In this document: piece after piece, positions 45,523-54,679 of the stretch | How positions within the stretch are numbered: position 1 is the stretch's first letter | Layout of the letters: each line of letters starts with the position of its first letter | Assembly: GCF_039862785.1 (NCBI RefSeq) | Contig: NZ_CP156795.1 | Location: forward strand, 558,001 to 622,000 | Length of the DNA stretch: 64,000 bases | Reading direction: 5' to 3' | Origin: Acinetobacter sp. ANC 7912 | GTDB taxonomy: Bacteria; Pseudomonadota; Gammaproteobacteria; Pseudomonadales; Moraxellaceae | Notes under the pieces: model-generated | Database searches by the model: none | Told to the model about the DNA's origin: nothing | The model's input: the letters and a program-made list of their open reading frames with translations, nothing else | Position numbers and translations under genes: made by a program

Positions 45523-46568
45523 ATTCCTCCTGCGAGACGCCCATGTCCGAGCGCAAGAATATTCAGTGCTGAGTTTATATCTCTATCGTGGAATGTACCG
45601 CACTCCACACACTGCCATTCTCTTATTCCAAGTCCTGCTCTACCTTTCAGACTACTGGAGCGTGAGCCGCAGCACGAGCAAGTTTGGGTGGTATAGGCTT
45701 CATTGACTTCTTCATACCATACCCCTGCGTTCTCGCATTTATACTTGAGCATGGTTCTTAAGGTCGTCCAACCTGCATCGAGTACAGACTTAGCTAATTT
45801 TGTCTGTGCCAATGCTTTGGCATTCACATTACCAACGAAGATGGCTGCATGTTCATTCACCAGTTTATGACTGAATTGATGCAGCATATTTTGACGTAGA
45901 TTTTTGATCTTGGCATGAATCGCTTTGACACGTTTTTTATTTCTTGCTCTTTGAGCAATACCAAGTTTTTGTTCATATTGACGATAGATTTTAGGCGCTT
46001 TGAACTTTACACCATCTGAGCAAGTCGCAAGGTCTTTGAGTCCTAGATCAATGCCAATTGAGGTTTTAGCGGTGGTTTTCTCTGTTTTAATTGAATCAAC
46101 CACAAGACATACATACCAACGCCCTCGGCTATCCTCGACAAACGAGCCTGTTTTAACATTGTATTTACTTAGTCCGTAACTGTCCCATAGCTTGAATTGA
46201 TGCTTGCCGTATTGGACATACCCATCGGCATATTTCACCGCCACTTTTTTAAATGGAATCCAACCGAGAGAACGTCTAGCATTTTTTTTGTTACTGACAC
46301 GCCATTTTAGCTTGGCTTTTTTAAATTGCTTTCTTCGAGTAACTAATTCTTCCGCAACTGCCTGTATGGTTTGGCTGTGCAAATTGCACTCTTTTGATGT
46401 ACCTTTCGTGTATTTAGCAATATCGTAAGCTGAAAAGAATTGTTGTTTTCTTTGCAAGTGTTTAAAACACAAATCATTGACATAGTTCCAGACAAAATTA
46501 ACTTCAGATGCCAATTGGTCTAGCACCTTGCAATGTTTGTCTTTTATGCGTAATTTAAGTGTCTTCAT
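45510..46568 (-). CDS. tnpB: TnpB (OrfB) RNA-guided nuclease-like protein
   Basis: A 352-residue protein from the ATG at 46568 (a GTG one codon earlier is possible). RuvC-I Asp174 is in SIGIDLGLKDLATC; the zinc finger has Cys297/Cys300 and Cys320/Cys323; RuvC-III Asp330 is in HDRDINSALNI. At the usual RuvC-II Glu position the sequence is IFVGNVNAKAL, with Gly246, while a Glu290 appears in VNEAYTTQTCS where Pro is common. This matches a TnpB subgroup with a moved glutamate. Full length, no frameshift. Confidence 0.92.
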   Translation of the reverse strand: MKTLKLRIKDKHCKVLDQLASEVNFVWNYVNDLCFKHLQRKQQFFSAYDIAKYTKGTSKECNLHSQTIQAVAEELVTRRKQFKKAKLKWRVSNKKNARRSLGWIPFKKVAVKYADGYVQYGKHQFKLWDSYGLSKYNVKTGSFVEDSRGRWYVCLVVDSIKTEKTTAKTSIGIDLGLKDLATCSDGVKFKAPKIYRQYEQKLGIAQRARNKKRVKAIHAKIKNLRQNMLHQFSHKLVNEHAAIFVGNVNAKALAQTKLAKSVLDAGWTTLRTMLKYKCENAGVWYEEVNEAYTTQTCSCCGSRSSSLKGRAGLGIREWQCVECGTFHDRDINSALNILALGHGRLAGGISVL

Positions 46569-46588
46569 CACTAAAATATATTTGGTCT

Positions 46589-47002
46589 ATGGATAATAGT
46601 CAAGAGATTAGAACAGGTCGTCACTGTGTTTTTAATATGCACGTTCATTTAGTCTTTGTGGCTAAATATCGTAGAGATGTTTTTACCAAAGCTATGCTCG
46701 AAACTATGAATGAAGTATTCAAGCGCATTTGCTTAGACTTTGAAGCTAAGTTGGTAGAATTTGATGGTGAGCATGATCATGTTCATTTACTTGTGAACTA
46801 TCCACCAAAAGTAGCTATTTCTAGCTTGGTTAACAGCCTAAAAGGTGCATCTAGTCGTATTTTAAGAACTAAACACCCTGAAATTAAAAACAAATTATGG
46901 GGGAATGCTTTGTGGTCGCCTAGTTATTTCGCTGCATCGTGTGGAGGTGCTCCCATTGGGATTATTAAACAATATATCCAACAACAGCAAACACCGCATT
47001 AG
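46589..47002 (+). CDS. tnpA: TnpA, Y1 HUH transposase of the IS200/IS605 family
   Basis: A 138-residue HUH enzyme: FNMHVHLVFVAKYRRDVF near the start, metal motif HDHVHLLVNYPP near residue 62, and a C-terminal helix with a Tyr in IIKQYIQQQQ as the catalytic nucleophile candidate. Length is normal and the frame intact, so the element may be mobile. It starts at the ATG at 46589, 20 bp from the divergent tnpB start. Confidence 0.92.
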   Translation: MDNSQEIRTGRHCVFNMHVHLVFVAKYRRDVFTKAMLETMNEVFKRICLDFEAKLVEFDGEHDHVHLLVNYPPKVAISSLVNSLKGASSRILRTKHPEIKNKLWGNALWSPSYFAASCGGAPIGIIKQYIQQQQTPH

Positions 47003-47072
47003 CAATCCTAGCTAATCCCCACAAGGGGGACTAGCGGATTGCAGCCTTATATCCCCGCCCTGAAGGGCGAGG
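47002..47072. repeat. Left-end structures of the IS200/IS605 element
   Basis: Two hairpins follow tnpA. The first (47002-47042) is a long interrupted stem: GCAATCC/GGATTGC outside, GCTA/TAGC within, CCCC/GGGG at the tip. The second (47053-47072) is CCcCGCCC-TGAA-GGGCGaGG. The second is the likely TnpA-recognised end; the first may also terminate tnpA transcription. Confidence 0.65.
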
Positions 47073-47146
47073 TTTTACGGCTAAAGGGATAAAAATACAT
47101 ACAGTGATCGCTATTCTCTCTCCTCATCAAGTAATTGCAAGTGAAT

Positions 47147-47174
47147 AAAAAAGCCCATCCGGAGATGAGCTTTT
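47147..47174 (-). terminator. Ancestral secF terminator, now cut off by an IS3 element
   Basis: Read on the minus strand: AAAAGCtCATC-TCCG-GATGgGCTTTTTT. There is no minus-strand gene next to it, but removing the IS3 element at 47188-48498 puts it about 25 bp after the secF stop. Confidence 0.75.
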
Positions 47175-47230
47175 CAATTTTTAGTGATGTCCCGTCCTGA
47201 AATAAGTTTACACCTTAAGAGACTTATTTT

Positions 47231-47620
47231 ATGGAACATAAACGAGAACAACGAGTTAAACGTACACAACGTGACTATAGCTTTGCCTTTAAAATGATGG
47301 TGGTACATGAAGTAGAAAAAGGGCAAATTACTTATAAGCAAGCTCAGGCAAAATATGGTATTCAAGGAAGATCAACTGTGCTGGTATGGTTACGCAAGCA
47401 CGGACAACAGGACTGGACTTCGAATATGCCGACTTCTTCTAAACGCCAATTGACACCCCAACAACGAATCCGCCAATTAGAAAAGCAGTTAGCCGCAGAA
47501 AAGCTTAAAACTGAATTTATTCAGGATGTGATTTATCACATTGATAAAGAATGTGGGACTGATCTTGGAAAAAAGTATACCGAGCACGTTTCAAAGATTG
47601 GCAAAGCCAAAGAAGACTAA
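47231..47620 (+). CDS. IS3-family transposase OrfA
   Basis: A 129-residue helix-turn-helix DNA-binding protein: YSFAFKMMVVHEVEKGQ and YKQAQAKYGIQGRSTVLVWL form the HTH, followed by a leucine-zipper-like RIRQLEKQLAAEKLKTEF. Near its end the heptamer A-AAA-AAG (47569-47575) is in register for -1 slippage, allowing fusion to OrfB. Confidence 0.93.
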   Translation: MEHKREQRVKRTQRDYSFAFKMMVVHEVEKGQITYKQAQAKYGIQGRSTVLVWLRKHGQQDWTSNMPTSSKRQLTPQQRIRQLEKQLAAEKLKTEFIQDVIYHIDKECGTDLGKKYTEHVSKIGKAKED

Positions 47621-47643
47621 GCGTTTCACGTTATTGTCAGTGG

Positions 47644-48453
47644 TTGGGAATCACCCGACAAGCTTATTATCAAGCAGAAAAACGTGCTCAAATGACTGCA
47701 CAAGCAACTGAACAAATACTTGAGTTGGTTATGGAATATCGCTGTCTCATGCCAAGTATCGGAACACGTAAGCTGTATTGGCTTATTAAAGGCAAATTGT
47801 TGCAACGTGGTTTAAAGTGTGGACGGGATCAGTTATTTAAAATATTGAAAGAAAATAACTTATTGATTCGCCCTAAGCGTCGCTATACAAAAACTACGGA
47901 TAGCAAGCATTGGATGAAGAAGCATCCAAATTTATTAAAGGATTATGCAGCAGTGCAAGCCAATGAAGTCTTTGTTAGTGATATTACCTATGTTGAGAGT
48001 GCTGAAGGTGTGCATTATTTATCCTTGGTGACAGATGCTTATACCCGACAGATTAAAGGTTATAAGTTATCGAATGATATGCGTGCGGAGAATGTTGTGC
48101 AGGCTCTACATATGGCGATGCAGCAAGCGACAGATCGAGCGACTAGGATGATTCATCATTCAGATAGAGGTGCTCAATATTGCTCTGAGCTATATCAATC
48201 GGCATTGCGCCATTATGGGATATGTCCTTCCATGACAGATGGCAAGGACTGTTATCAGAATGCATTAGCAGAGCGAATTAATGGAATATTAAAGCAGGAG
48301 TTTTTAACCACGCGATGTCAAACCATGAAGGAGTTAGATCACTTAATTGCGGAATCTATCATGATTTACAATTGTTATAGACCGCATTTAAGTTTAAATA
48401 TGAACACCCCGAATCAGATGTATGAGCAAACAAAAACCGAGCTAATTGCTTAA
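47644..48453 (+). CDS. IS3-family transposase OrfB (DDE integrase domain)
   Basis: A 269-residue rve-type catalytic domain with Asp in VSDITYVES, Asp in HSDRGAQY and Glu in LAERINGILKQEF. The frame is -1 relative to OrfA and is open back to the slippery heptamer at 47569, so the working product is probably an OrfAB fusion spanning 47231-48453. The TTG at 47644 is only a nominal start. Confidence 0.92.
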   Translation: MGITRQAYYQAEKRAQMTAQATEQILELVMEYRCLMPSIGTRKLYWLIKGKLLQRGLKCGRDQLFKILKENNLLIRPKRRYTKTTDSKHWMKKHPNLLKDYAAVQANEVFVSDITYVESAEGVHYLSLVTDAYTRQIKGYKLSNDMRAENVVQALHMAMQQATDRATRMIHHSDRGAQYCSELYQSALRHYGICPSMTDGKDCYQNALAERINGILKQEFLTTRCQTMKELDHLIAESIMIYNCYRPHLSLNMNTPNQMYEQTKTELIA

Positions 48454-48510
48454 CTCGGTTTGAAGTGGAATACTGTCAATCTATTTCAGGACAAGACATG
48501 AAGGCCGAAA

Positions 48511-49482
48511 TTATGGAATTTCGTTTTCATCTTCAAACTCAGGTTTCACCTGAACAATGAAGTCCTGACGGTTCAGACCCCGCCATAGTGCAAATGCTGT
48601 ACCGATATAGATCGAAGAATAAGTCCCCACAAATACCCCGATACACATGGCAATTGAGAACCATTTCAGACCAGCACCACCCAGTACCATCATTGCCACA
48701 ACCACCAGTAATAAGGTTGCAGAAGTATGAATGGTACGACGTAAGGTCTCAGTCAGGGCGATATCCACCACTTCGACAGGTTCTGCACCGCGAATCTTAC
48801 GGAAGTTCTCGCGGATACGGTCAGAGACCACAATGTTATCGTTGAGCGAGAAGCCGATAATCGCCAGAACCGCTGCCAGAACGGTCAGGTCAAATGGCCA
48901 TTGCATCATGGCAAAGATACCAACAGTCACCACGATATCGTGGAACAGCGACAGCACCGCACCCATTGCCAGCTTAAACTCGAAGCGGATAGTCACGTAA
49001 ACCAGCATCAGGATCATGGCCAGCGCTACAGCACCTGCAGAACGCACATACAGCTCATTACCGACTTGACCACCCACCACATCAACCTTAGGCACCTGAG
49101 CTGCATTATCTGGTAACTGAACCGCTGTGGTAATGGCTTTGGTTAAGTCTTCTGCTTCGATATCTTCCTGCACCGGCATACGCACCATCAGGTCACGTTC
49201 AGAACCTAATGTTTGTACCACTGCATCGTTAAAGCCCGCTTTGCTCAGCGCATCACTGACTTGTGAAGGCTGTACCGGATTGGTGTAGTTCAGCTCTGCT
49301 GAGACACCACCGGTAAAGTCTAGGCCCAGATTCAGGCCTTTGGTTGCAATAAAGAAGATACTGGCCACGGTCAGGAAAATCGAAAAGATTGCCGCAGGCA
49401 AAGCGATTTTCATGAACGGAATGACACGTTCATCGTGTGGACGGCCGTACTGTTTTGAATCCAGTTGAGTATTTTCAGTCAT
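48511..49482 (-). CDS. secF: Protein translocase subunit SecF
   Basis: A 323-residue RND-like protein with six membrane helices: N-terminal helix near 25-48 followed by GLDFTGGVSAELNY, a periplasmic domain (about 55-150), then five helices with LFHDIVVTVGIFAM, GFSLNDNIVVSDRIREN and TLLLVVVAMM. Works with SecD and YajC at SecYEG, using proton-motive force to complete protein export. It starts 11 bp after secD. Confidence 0.96.
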   Translation of the reverse strand: MTENTQLDSKQYGRPHDERVIPFMKIALPAAIFSIFLTVASIFFIATKGLNLGLDFTGGVSAELNYTNPVQPSQVSDALSKAGFNDAVVQTLGSERDLMVRMPVQEDIEAEDLTKAITTAVQLPDNAAQVPKVDVVGGQVGNELYVRSAGAVALAMILMLVYVTIRFEFKLAMGAVLSLFHDIVVTVGIFAMMQWPFDLTVLAAVLAIIGFSLNDNIVVSDRIRENFRKIRGAEPVEVVDIALTETLRRTIHTSATLLLVVVAMMVLGGAGLKWFSIAMCIGVFVGTYSSIYIGTAFALWRGLNRQDFIVQVKPEFEDENEIP

Positions 49483-49493
49483 CAGTGATCTCC

Positions 49494-51392
49494 TTAAATG
49501 CTCAACTTTTTCAGGTTACGTTTTTTGCCATAAATAATCTGTACGATCGCACGGGTTACTGTAATGGCAGTAAACATCGAGCAGACAATACCAATCATTA
49601 GGGTCACAGCGAAACCTTTAATCGGGCCAGTACCAATCGCGAACAGAATGAACGCGACTAGGAAGGTGGTTAAGTTCGAGTCGAAAATGGTGTTATACGC
49701 CCGGTCATAACCCGCGACAATCGCCTGTTTCGGCGAGGCACCCCATTTCATCTCTTCTCTGATCCGTTCACAGATCAGGACGTTGGCATCGACCGCCATA
49801 CCAATGGTGATCACGATACCCGCGATACCCGGCAGGGTGAGGGAAGCGCCAATCCATGACATCACCGTCAGGATCATCGCCAGGTTAAATACCAGTGCGA
49901 AGTTGGCAATCACACCGAACAGGCGGAAGAACACCACCATCCAGATTGCCACCAGAATGAAACCAATTTGAGTAGACAGCACACCCTTGTCGATGTTTTC
50001 CTGACCCAGACTAGGACCAATCACACGCTCTTCCACGAAGTACATCGGCGCAGCCAGTGCACCGGCACGTAGCATCAGCGCAAGTTCAGCCGCTTCTTGT
50101 GGTGAATCCAGACCGGTAATACGGAACTGTGAACCTAACACCGCTTGAATCGTGGCGGCGTTGATAATCACAGATTCAGTATAAGGCGTACGAACTTCAG
50201 TTTGCTTGCCAGTTGCTGGGTCTTCTACATAGCTGATCTTTTGCTTGTTCTCGATGAACAATACTGCCATGCGTTTACCAACCGCATTACGGGTGGCATC
50301 TGCCATCAGCTTACCGCCAGCGCTGTCTAGGGTGATATTTACTTCAGCACCGCCAGTGTCCTGGCTGAATCCAGAAGAGGCATTTTGGACACGTTCACCA
50401 GTCAGGATACGGTTACGGTTCAGCAATAACTGACGACCGCTATCCAGTGATTCATAAGCAAAAGCTTCAGTACCAGCAGGTGGTGTACCGTTTACCTGAC
50501 CAGTATATGGATCAATGTATTGATCATTCAGGTCAGAAACCAGACGGAATTCCAGGTTCGCTGTACGACCGAGGACACGTTTTGCTTCAGCCGTATCTTG
50601 TACACCCGGAAGTTCAACCACGATCCGGTTGCTGCCTTGGGTTTGTACCAGTGCTTCTGCCACACCTAACTCGTTAATACGGTTACGTAGGGTGGTCAAG
50701 TTCTGGTTCACGGCATAGCTTTCGATTTCCTGCTTACGCGCATCGGTATAAGTCAGACGCAGGGTAGAACCGGCTTCGGTTGCTACAGCCTGTTGAGTGA
50801 ACTCATTACCATTACGACGCAGGAAATCCATCACCGCAGAACGGTCATCATTATTGGCAAACTGCAAGGTAATGGTGTTGTTGCTCAGGGTCAGGCTGTT
50901 AAATTTCAGGCTGTTATCACGCAGCTGACGACGCAGGTCAGTTGCAGAAGTTTCCATACGCTGAGCAATGGCCTTGTCCATATCCACTTCTAACAAGAAG
51001 TGCACACCACCACGCAAGTCCAGACCCAGTTTCATTGGCTTGGCACCAATTTTCTGTAGCCATTCTGGTGTGGTTGGTGCAAGGTTTAATGCCACAACAT
51101 AATCATCGCCCAAGCCACGACGTAGTGCTTCTTTGGCTTTCAGCTGCGCTTCACTGCTATCTACACGCAGTAGGGCTGCATTGTTGCTGAAGCTGTTGTC
51201 ATGAGTTGGAATATTTTCAGATTTTAAAATTTGCTCTGCTTTTTGTACCATGCTGGCATCAATCTGAGTGCCGGCTGAGGCACCCGAAATCTGTACGGCA
51301 GGCTCATCTGGATACAAACTTGGCAGGGCATATAAGGTGCTGACCACTAGGACAACCAGGATCAGCACATATTTCCATGCTGGGTAACGCAT
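49494..51392 (-). CDS. secD: Protein translocase subunit SecD
   Basis: A 632-residue protein: helix near 7-25, large periplasmic region with GLDLRGGVHFLLEVDMDKA (about 100-118), RNRINELGVAEALVQTQG and RIVVELPGVQDTAEAKRVLG, then five helices near the C-terminus with GMAVDANVLICERIREE. Partner of SecF. A terminator-like hairpin lies between it and yajC. Confidence 0.96.
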   Translation of the reverse strand: MRYPAWKYVLILVVLVVSTLYALPSLYPDEPAVQISGASAGTQIDASMVQKAEQILKSENIPTHDNSFSNNAALLRVDSSEAQLKAKEALRRGLGDDYVVALNLAPTTPEWLQKIGAKPMKLGLDLRGGVHFLLEVDMDKAIAQRMETSATDLRRQLRDNSLKFNSLTLSNNTITLQFANNDDRSAVMDFLRRNGNEFTQQAVATEAGSTLRLTYTDARKQEIESYAVNQNLTTLRNRINELGVAEALVQTQGSNRIVVELPGVQDTAEAKRVLGRTANLEFRLVSDLNDQYIDPYTGQVNGTPPAGTEAFAYESLDSGRQLLLNRNRILTGERVQNASSGFSQDTGGAEVNITLDSAGGKLMADATRNAVGKRMAVLFIENKQKISYVEDPATGKQTEVRTPYTESVIINAATIQAVLGSQFRITGLDSPQEAAELALMLRAGALAAPMYFVEERVIGPSLGQENIDKGVLSTQIGFILVAIWMVVFFRLFGVIANFALVFNLAMILTVMSWIGASLTLPGIAGIVITIGMAVDANVLICERIREEMKWGASPKQAIVAGYDRAYNTIFDSNLTTFLVAFILFAIGTGPIKGFAVTLMIGIVCSMFTAITVTRAIVQIIYGKKRNLKKLSI

Positions 51393-51411
51393 TTATTTTC
51401 TTCTTAAATTG

Positions 51412-51436
51412 AAAAAGTCGTGCAGGAGCACGACTT
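51412..51436 (-). terminator. Terminator-like hairpin between yajC and secD
   Basis: On the minus strand AAGTCGTGC-TCCT-GCACGACTT, a perfect 9-bp stem, followed by three more T. It sits 8 bp after the yajC stop and about 20 bp before secD, so it should stop or attenuate transcription from yajC into secDF. Confidence 0.8.
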
Positions 51437-51443
51437 ATTTTGA

Positions 51444-51773
51444 TTAAATGTTATTCAGGGTGCCTTCAGGAAGAACTGAAATCACGCTGGCACGCTGGAT
51501 TTTTACTTCCACGCCACGGTTCAGTTCAACTACTGCAAAGTCACCTTCAATTTTTGTAATTCGGCCCATCAGACCACCAGCAAACACGACTTCGCTGCCA
51601 ACACCCAGACTTTCAATCAGTGCACGGTGCTCTTTAGCACGCTTAGATTGAGGACGCCAGATCAGGAAGTAGAAGATTGCCACGAATACAGCAATCATCA
51701 GTAAGTTCGCCATCAGGCTTGGTTGTTGTGCAGCTTCACCTGCAGCGTGAGCAGTCGAAATAAATAGGCTCAT
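51444..51773 (-). CDS. yajC: Preprotein translocase accessory protein YajC
   Basis: A 109-residue single-helix membrane protein: helix near 20-40 then FYFLIWRPQSKRAKEHRALI, the YajC signature, and GSEVVFAGGLMGRITKIEGDF (quoted in part). Forms a complex with SecD and SecF. It lies between tgt and secD as in most Proteobacteria. Confidence 0.95.
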   Translation of the reverse strand: MSLFISTAHAAGEAAQQPSLMANLLMIAVFVAIFYFLIWRPQSKRAKEHRALIESLGVGSEVVFAGGLMGRITKIEGDFAVVELNRGVEVKIQRASVISVLPEGTLNNI

Positions 51774-51874
51774 TTATATTTTCCTAAACTAAAAACGGTT
51801 AATTACCTGAATGATAATAAGTTGACTTGTCTGCAATTTACCTTGTCTTTTTCTTTAGCGCAAATGCTGAAAGA

Positions 51875-53017
<1,143 letters not shown>

Positions 53018-53161
53018 TCAAGGCGAAAAAACAGTTCGCTGATTGTTAATGCTAAAACCGGCTATTTTCCTTGATTCTGCACATAAACGCCAGTATTCGG
53101 GTCGGACTAGGCTGTTTTATTTATGTTGTCTGTATGAATGAAAAATGAAGATCAGTTGGAT

Positions 53162-53320
53162 TTAAGCACGTTCAAATTGGCGTAAACGTTCCTGAATTTC
53201 TTCCCGGGTCATGGCACAGCTACCATCGGTTTCTGTAGCCATGGCAGCAATATGCTGGATCAGTTTCTGGATATACAGATTGGCATCAACAAAGTGTGGT
53301 TCAAGGGTTAGCAAATAGGC
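53162..53320 (-). pseudogene. Detached in-frame C-terminal tail of the DUF4303-like gene
   Basis: Directly after the TAA at 53321-53323 the same frame runs on for 52 sense codons (AYLLTLEPHFVDANLYIQ at the start, ending RLRQFERA) to a TAA at 53162. It has the composition of coding sequence but no start codon of its own near the beginning. It is best read as the lost C-terminus of the upstream gene. Confidence 0.65.
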
Positions 53321-53980
53321 TTAATGAGCCACCTGCAAATAATCATAAGCTTCCAGCTTCACCAATTGTGCCAGATCAATCAGCAGGTCTTTATCACTTT
53401 GAGAAAGCTTGAAGGACTTTGGCGCTGTTGCATTATTTTTAGATTGTTTACTGGACAGAAACTGCTGCTTTAACGCACTTTCTGGATTGAGATAGGTGGC
53501 TGATTGCAGTTCCAGCTCTGGCTGGGTGGGGGTATGAATGAAGAACAGGATCGGGCTTAAATCCAGACCATAATCCTGTTCTAAAGCATCACGTACCTGT
53601 TTAAATAGTTTGAGTAATACATCTAGAGTGTTGGCCTGATCAATCTGCCCATGTTCCAGCAAAGGATTACCAAAACTATGCTGCTGCTTGAAATAATTAT
53701 CCAGCAGGGCACGGAGCTGGGTCATACCATTGTTGCTGTTATGGGTGGTACGATATCGCCATTTAAATACATTCCAACGATCATTTTCCGATAGATACTG
53801 GGCACTGTCTTCCTGATCGTTAAAAATACTACGTTCGGTGGAAATGGTCAGATCATCGACCCGTAGCAACTCATCAAAGACCAGACTACAGGCATAGATT
53901 CCGTCATCATTGTATCGATCATAGAACTGATAAAACTCCTTGATCAGGATTTCCTTGAGGGTATCGAGATGATCCAACAT
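53321..53980 (-). CDS. DUF4303-like protein, probably truncated by an in-frame stop
   Basis: A 219-residue soluble protein. The start, LKEILIKEFYQFYDRYNDDG, then YACSLVFDELL and WNVFKWRYR resemble DUF4303 proteins; function is unknown. The TAA at 53321 is followed in frame by 52 more coding-like codons, so the ancestral protein was probably about 272 residues. A single C-to-T change of a CAA codon would explain it. It is last in a queA-DUF3137-lemA-DUF4303 run. Confidence 0.7.
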   Translation of the reverse strand: MLDHLDTLKEILIKEFYQFYDRYNDDGIYACSLVFDELLRVDDLTISTERSIFNDQEDSAQYLSENDRWNVFKWRYRTTHNSNNGMTQLRALLDNYFKQQHSFGNPLLEHGQIDQANTLDVLLKLFKQVRDALEQDYGLDLSPILFFIHTPTQPELELQSATYLNPESALKQQFLSSKQSKNNATAPKSFKLSQSDKDLLIDLAQLVKLEAYDYLQVAH

Positions 53981-54090
53981 AGTTTTAATTCTTTTATTAT
54001 TATTTTGAAATTAAACTGCCTTATTTAGATCAGTCTCCAAATAAGGCAGTGGGTATAATTGCTTATCATCGCATAAATATGCGGCAAGTT

Positions 54091-54657
54091 TTAAAAATTC
54101 GGACGATAGTCAAAATTTTGCGTTACGGTCTGATCACGGAAAGGGCGAACCGCTTTTTTCTGTAGCAACATATTGTTGATGATGTTGTGCGGAAAAATCT
54201 GGATCTGGTTATTAAACAGCTCGACATTGCGGTTATAGATGCTGATGGCGGCACCGACATTTTCATTTTGCTCTTCAATTTCATTCATCATTTTCAGATA
54301 AATTTCATTGGCTTTCAGTTCAGGATAGTTCTCGATGACCACATTCAGATTATGCATCAGTTCGCGGTTCAAGCTTTCAATGCGTTGTAATTGGGCAATG
54401 TCAGCATCCTTGATATTCAGGTTCATGATGTTCTGGCGCAGCTCGGTGACTTTTTCCAGTGTGCCTTTTTCAAAACTGGAATATTGCTCCACCAAAGGTT
54501 GCAGGCCATCCAGGATTTTTAGTTTTTGACGTTCATAACTAGCCACATCCGACCAGGCACGAATGGTCGCATTATGATGCCGTACAATGCTGTTACGAAT
54601 TAGGATAATGGCAATAATGACCAGAATCGGGATCACCACAAAAACAAAAAATCCCAT
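54091..54657 (-). CDS. lemA: LemA family protein
   Basis: A 188-residue protein with one N-terminal membrane helix (about 3-22), then NSIVRHHNATIRAWSDV and a coiled-coil-rich body with ENYPELKANEIYLKMMNEIE and IYNRNVELFNNQIQIFP, the LemA family hallmarks. LemA proteins expose a helical domain outside the inner membrane; the role is unclear. It follows the DUF3137-like gene by 22 bp, a recurrent pairing. Confidence 0.9.
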   Translation of the reverse strand: MGFFVFVVIPILVIIAIILIRNSIVRHHNATIRAWSDVASYERQKLKILDGLQPLVEQYSSFEKGTLEKVTELRQNIMNLNIKDADIAQLQRIESLNRELMHNLNVVIENYPELKANEIYLKMMNEIEEQNENVGAAISIYNRNVELFNNQIQIFPHNIINNMLLQKKAVRPFRDQTVTQNFDYRPNF

Positions 54658-54679
54658 GAATATCCCCTCAAAAAAATAA

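Larger units (their letters stand above)
45494..47086. mobile_element. IS200/IS605-type element with divergent tnpA and tnpB
   Basis: A Y1-transposase gene (plus) and a tnpB gene (minus) sit back to back between imperfect hairpins at 45503-45522 and 47053-47072, the usual sub-terminal structures of this family. No inverted repeats or target duplication are expected, so the limits given are approximate (about 10 bp either side). It landed just outside the aryl polyene cluster's terminator. Confidence 0.75.
47188..48498. mobile_element. IS3-family insertion sequence, intact
   Basis: A 1311-bp element with imperfect terminal inverted repeats of about 25 bp (left TGTCCCGTCCTGAAATAAGT, right TGTCTTGTCCTGAAATAGAT). 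It is flanked by the trinucleotide TGA on both sides (47185-47187 and 48499-48501), a 3-bp target duplication. Both reading frames are intact and the -1 slippery site is present, so it may be active. The clean duplication suggests a recent insertion. Confidence 0.93.
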
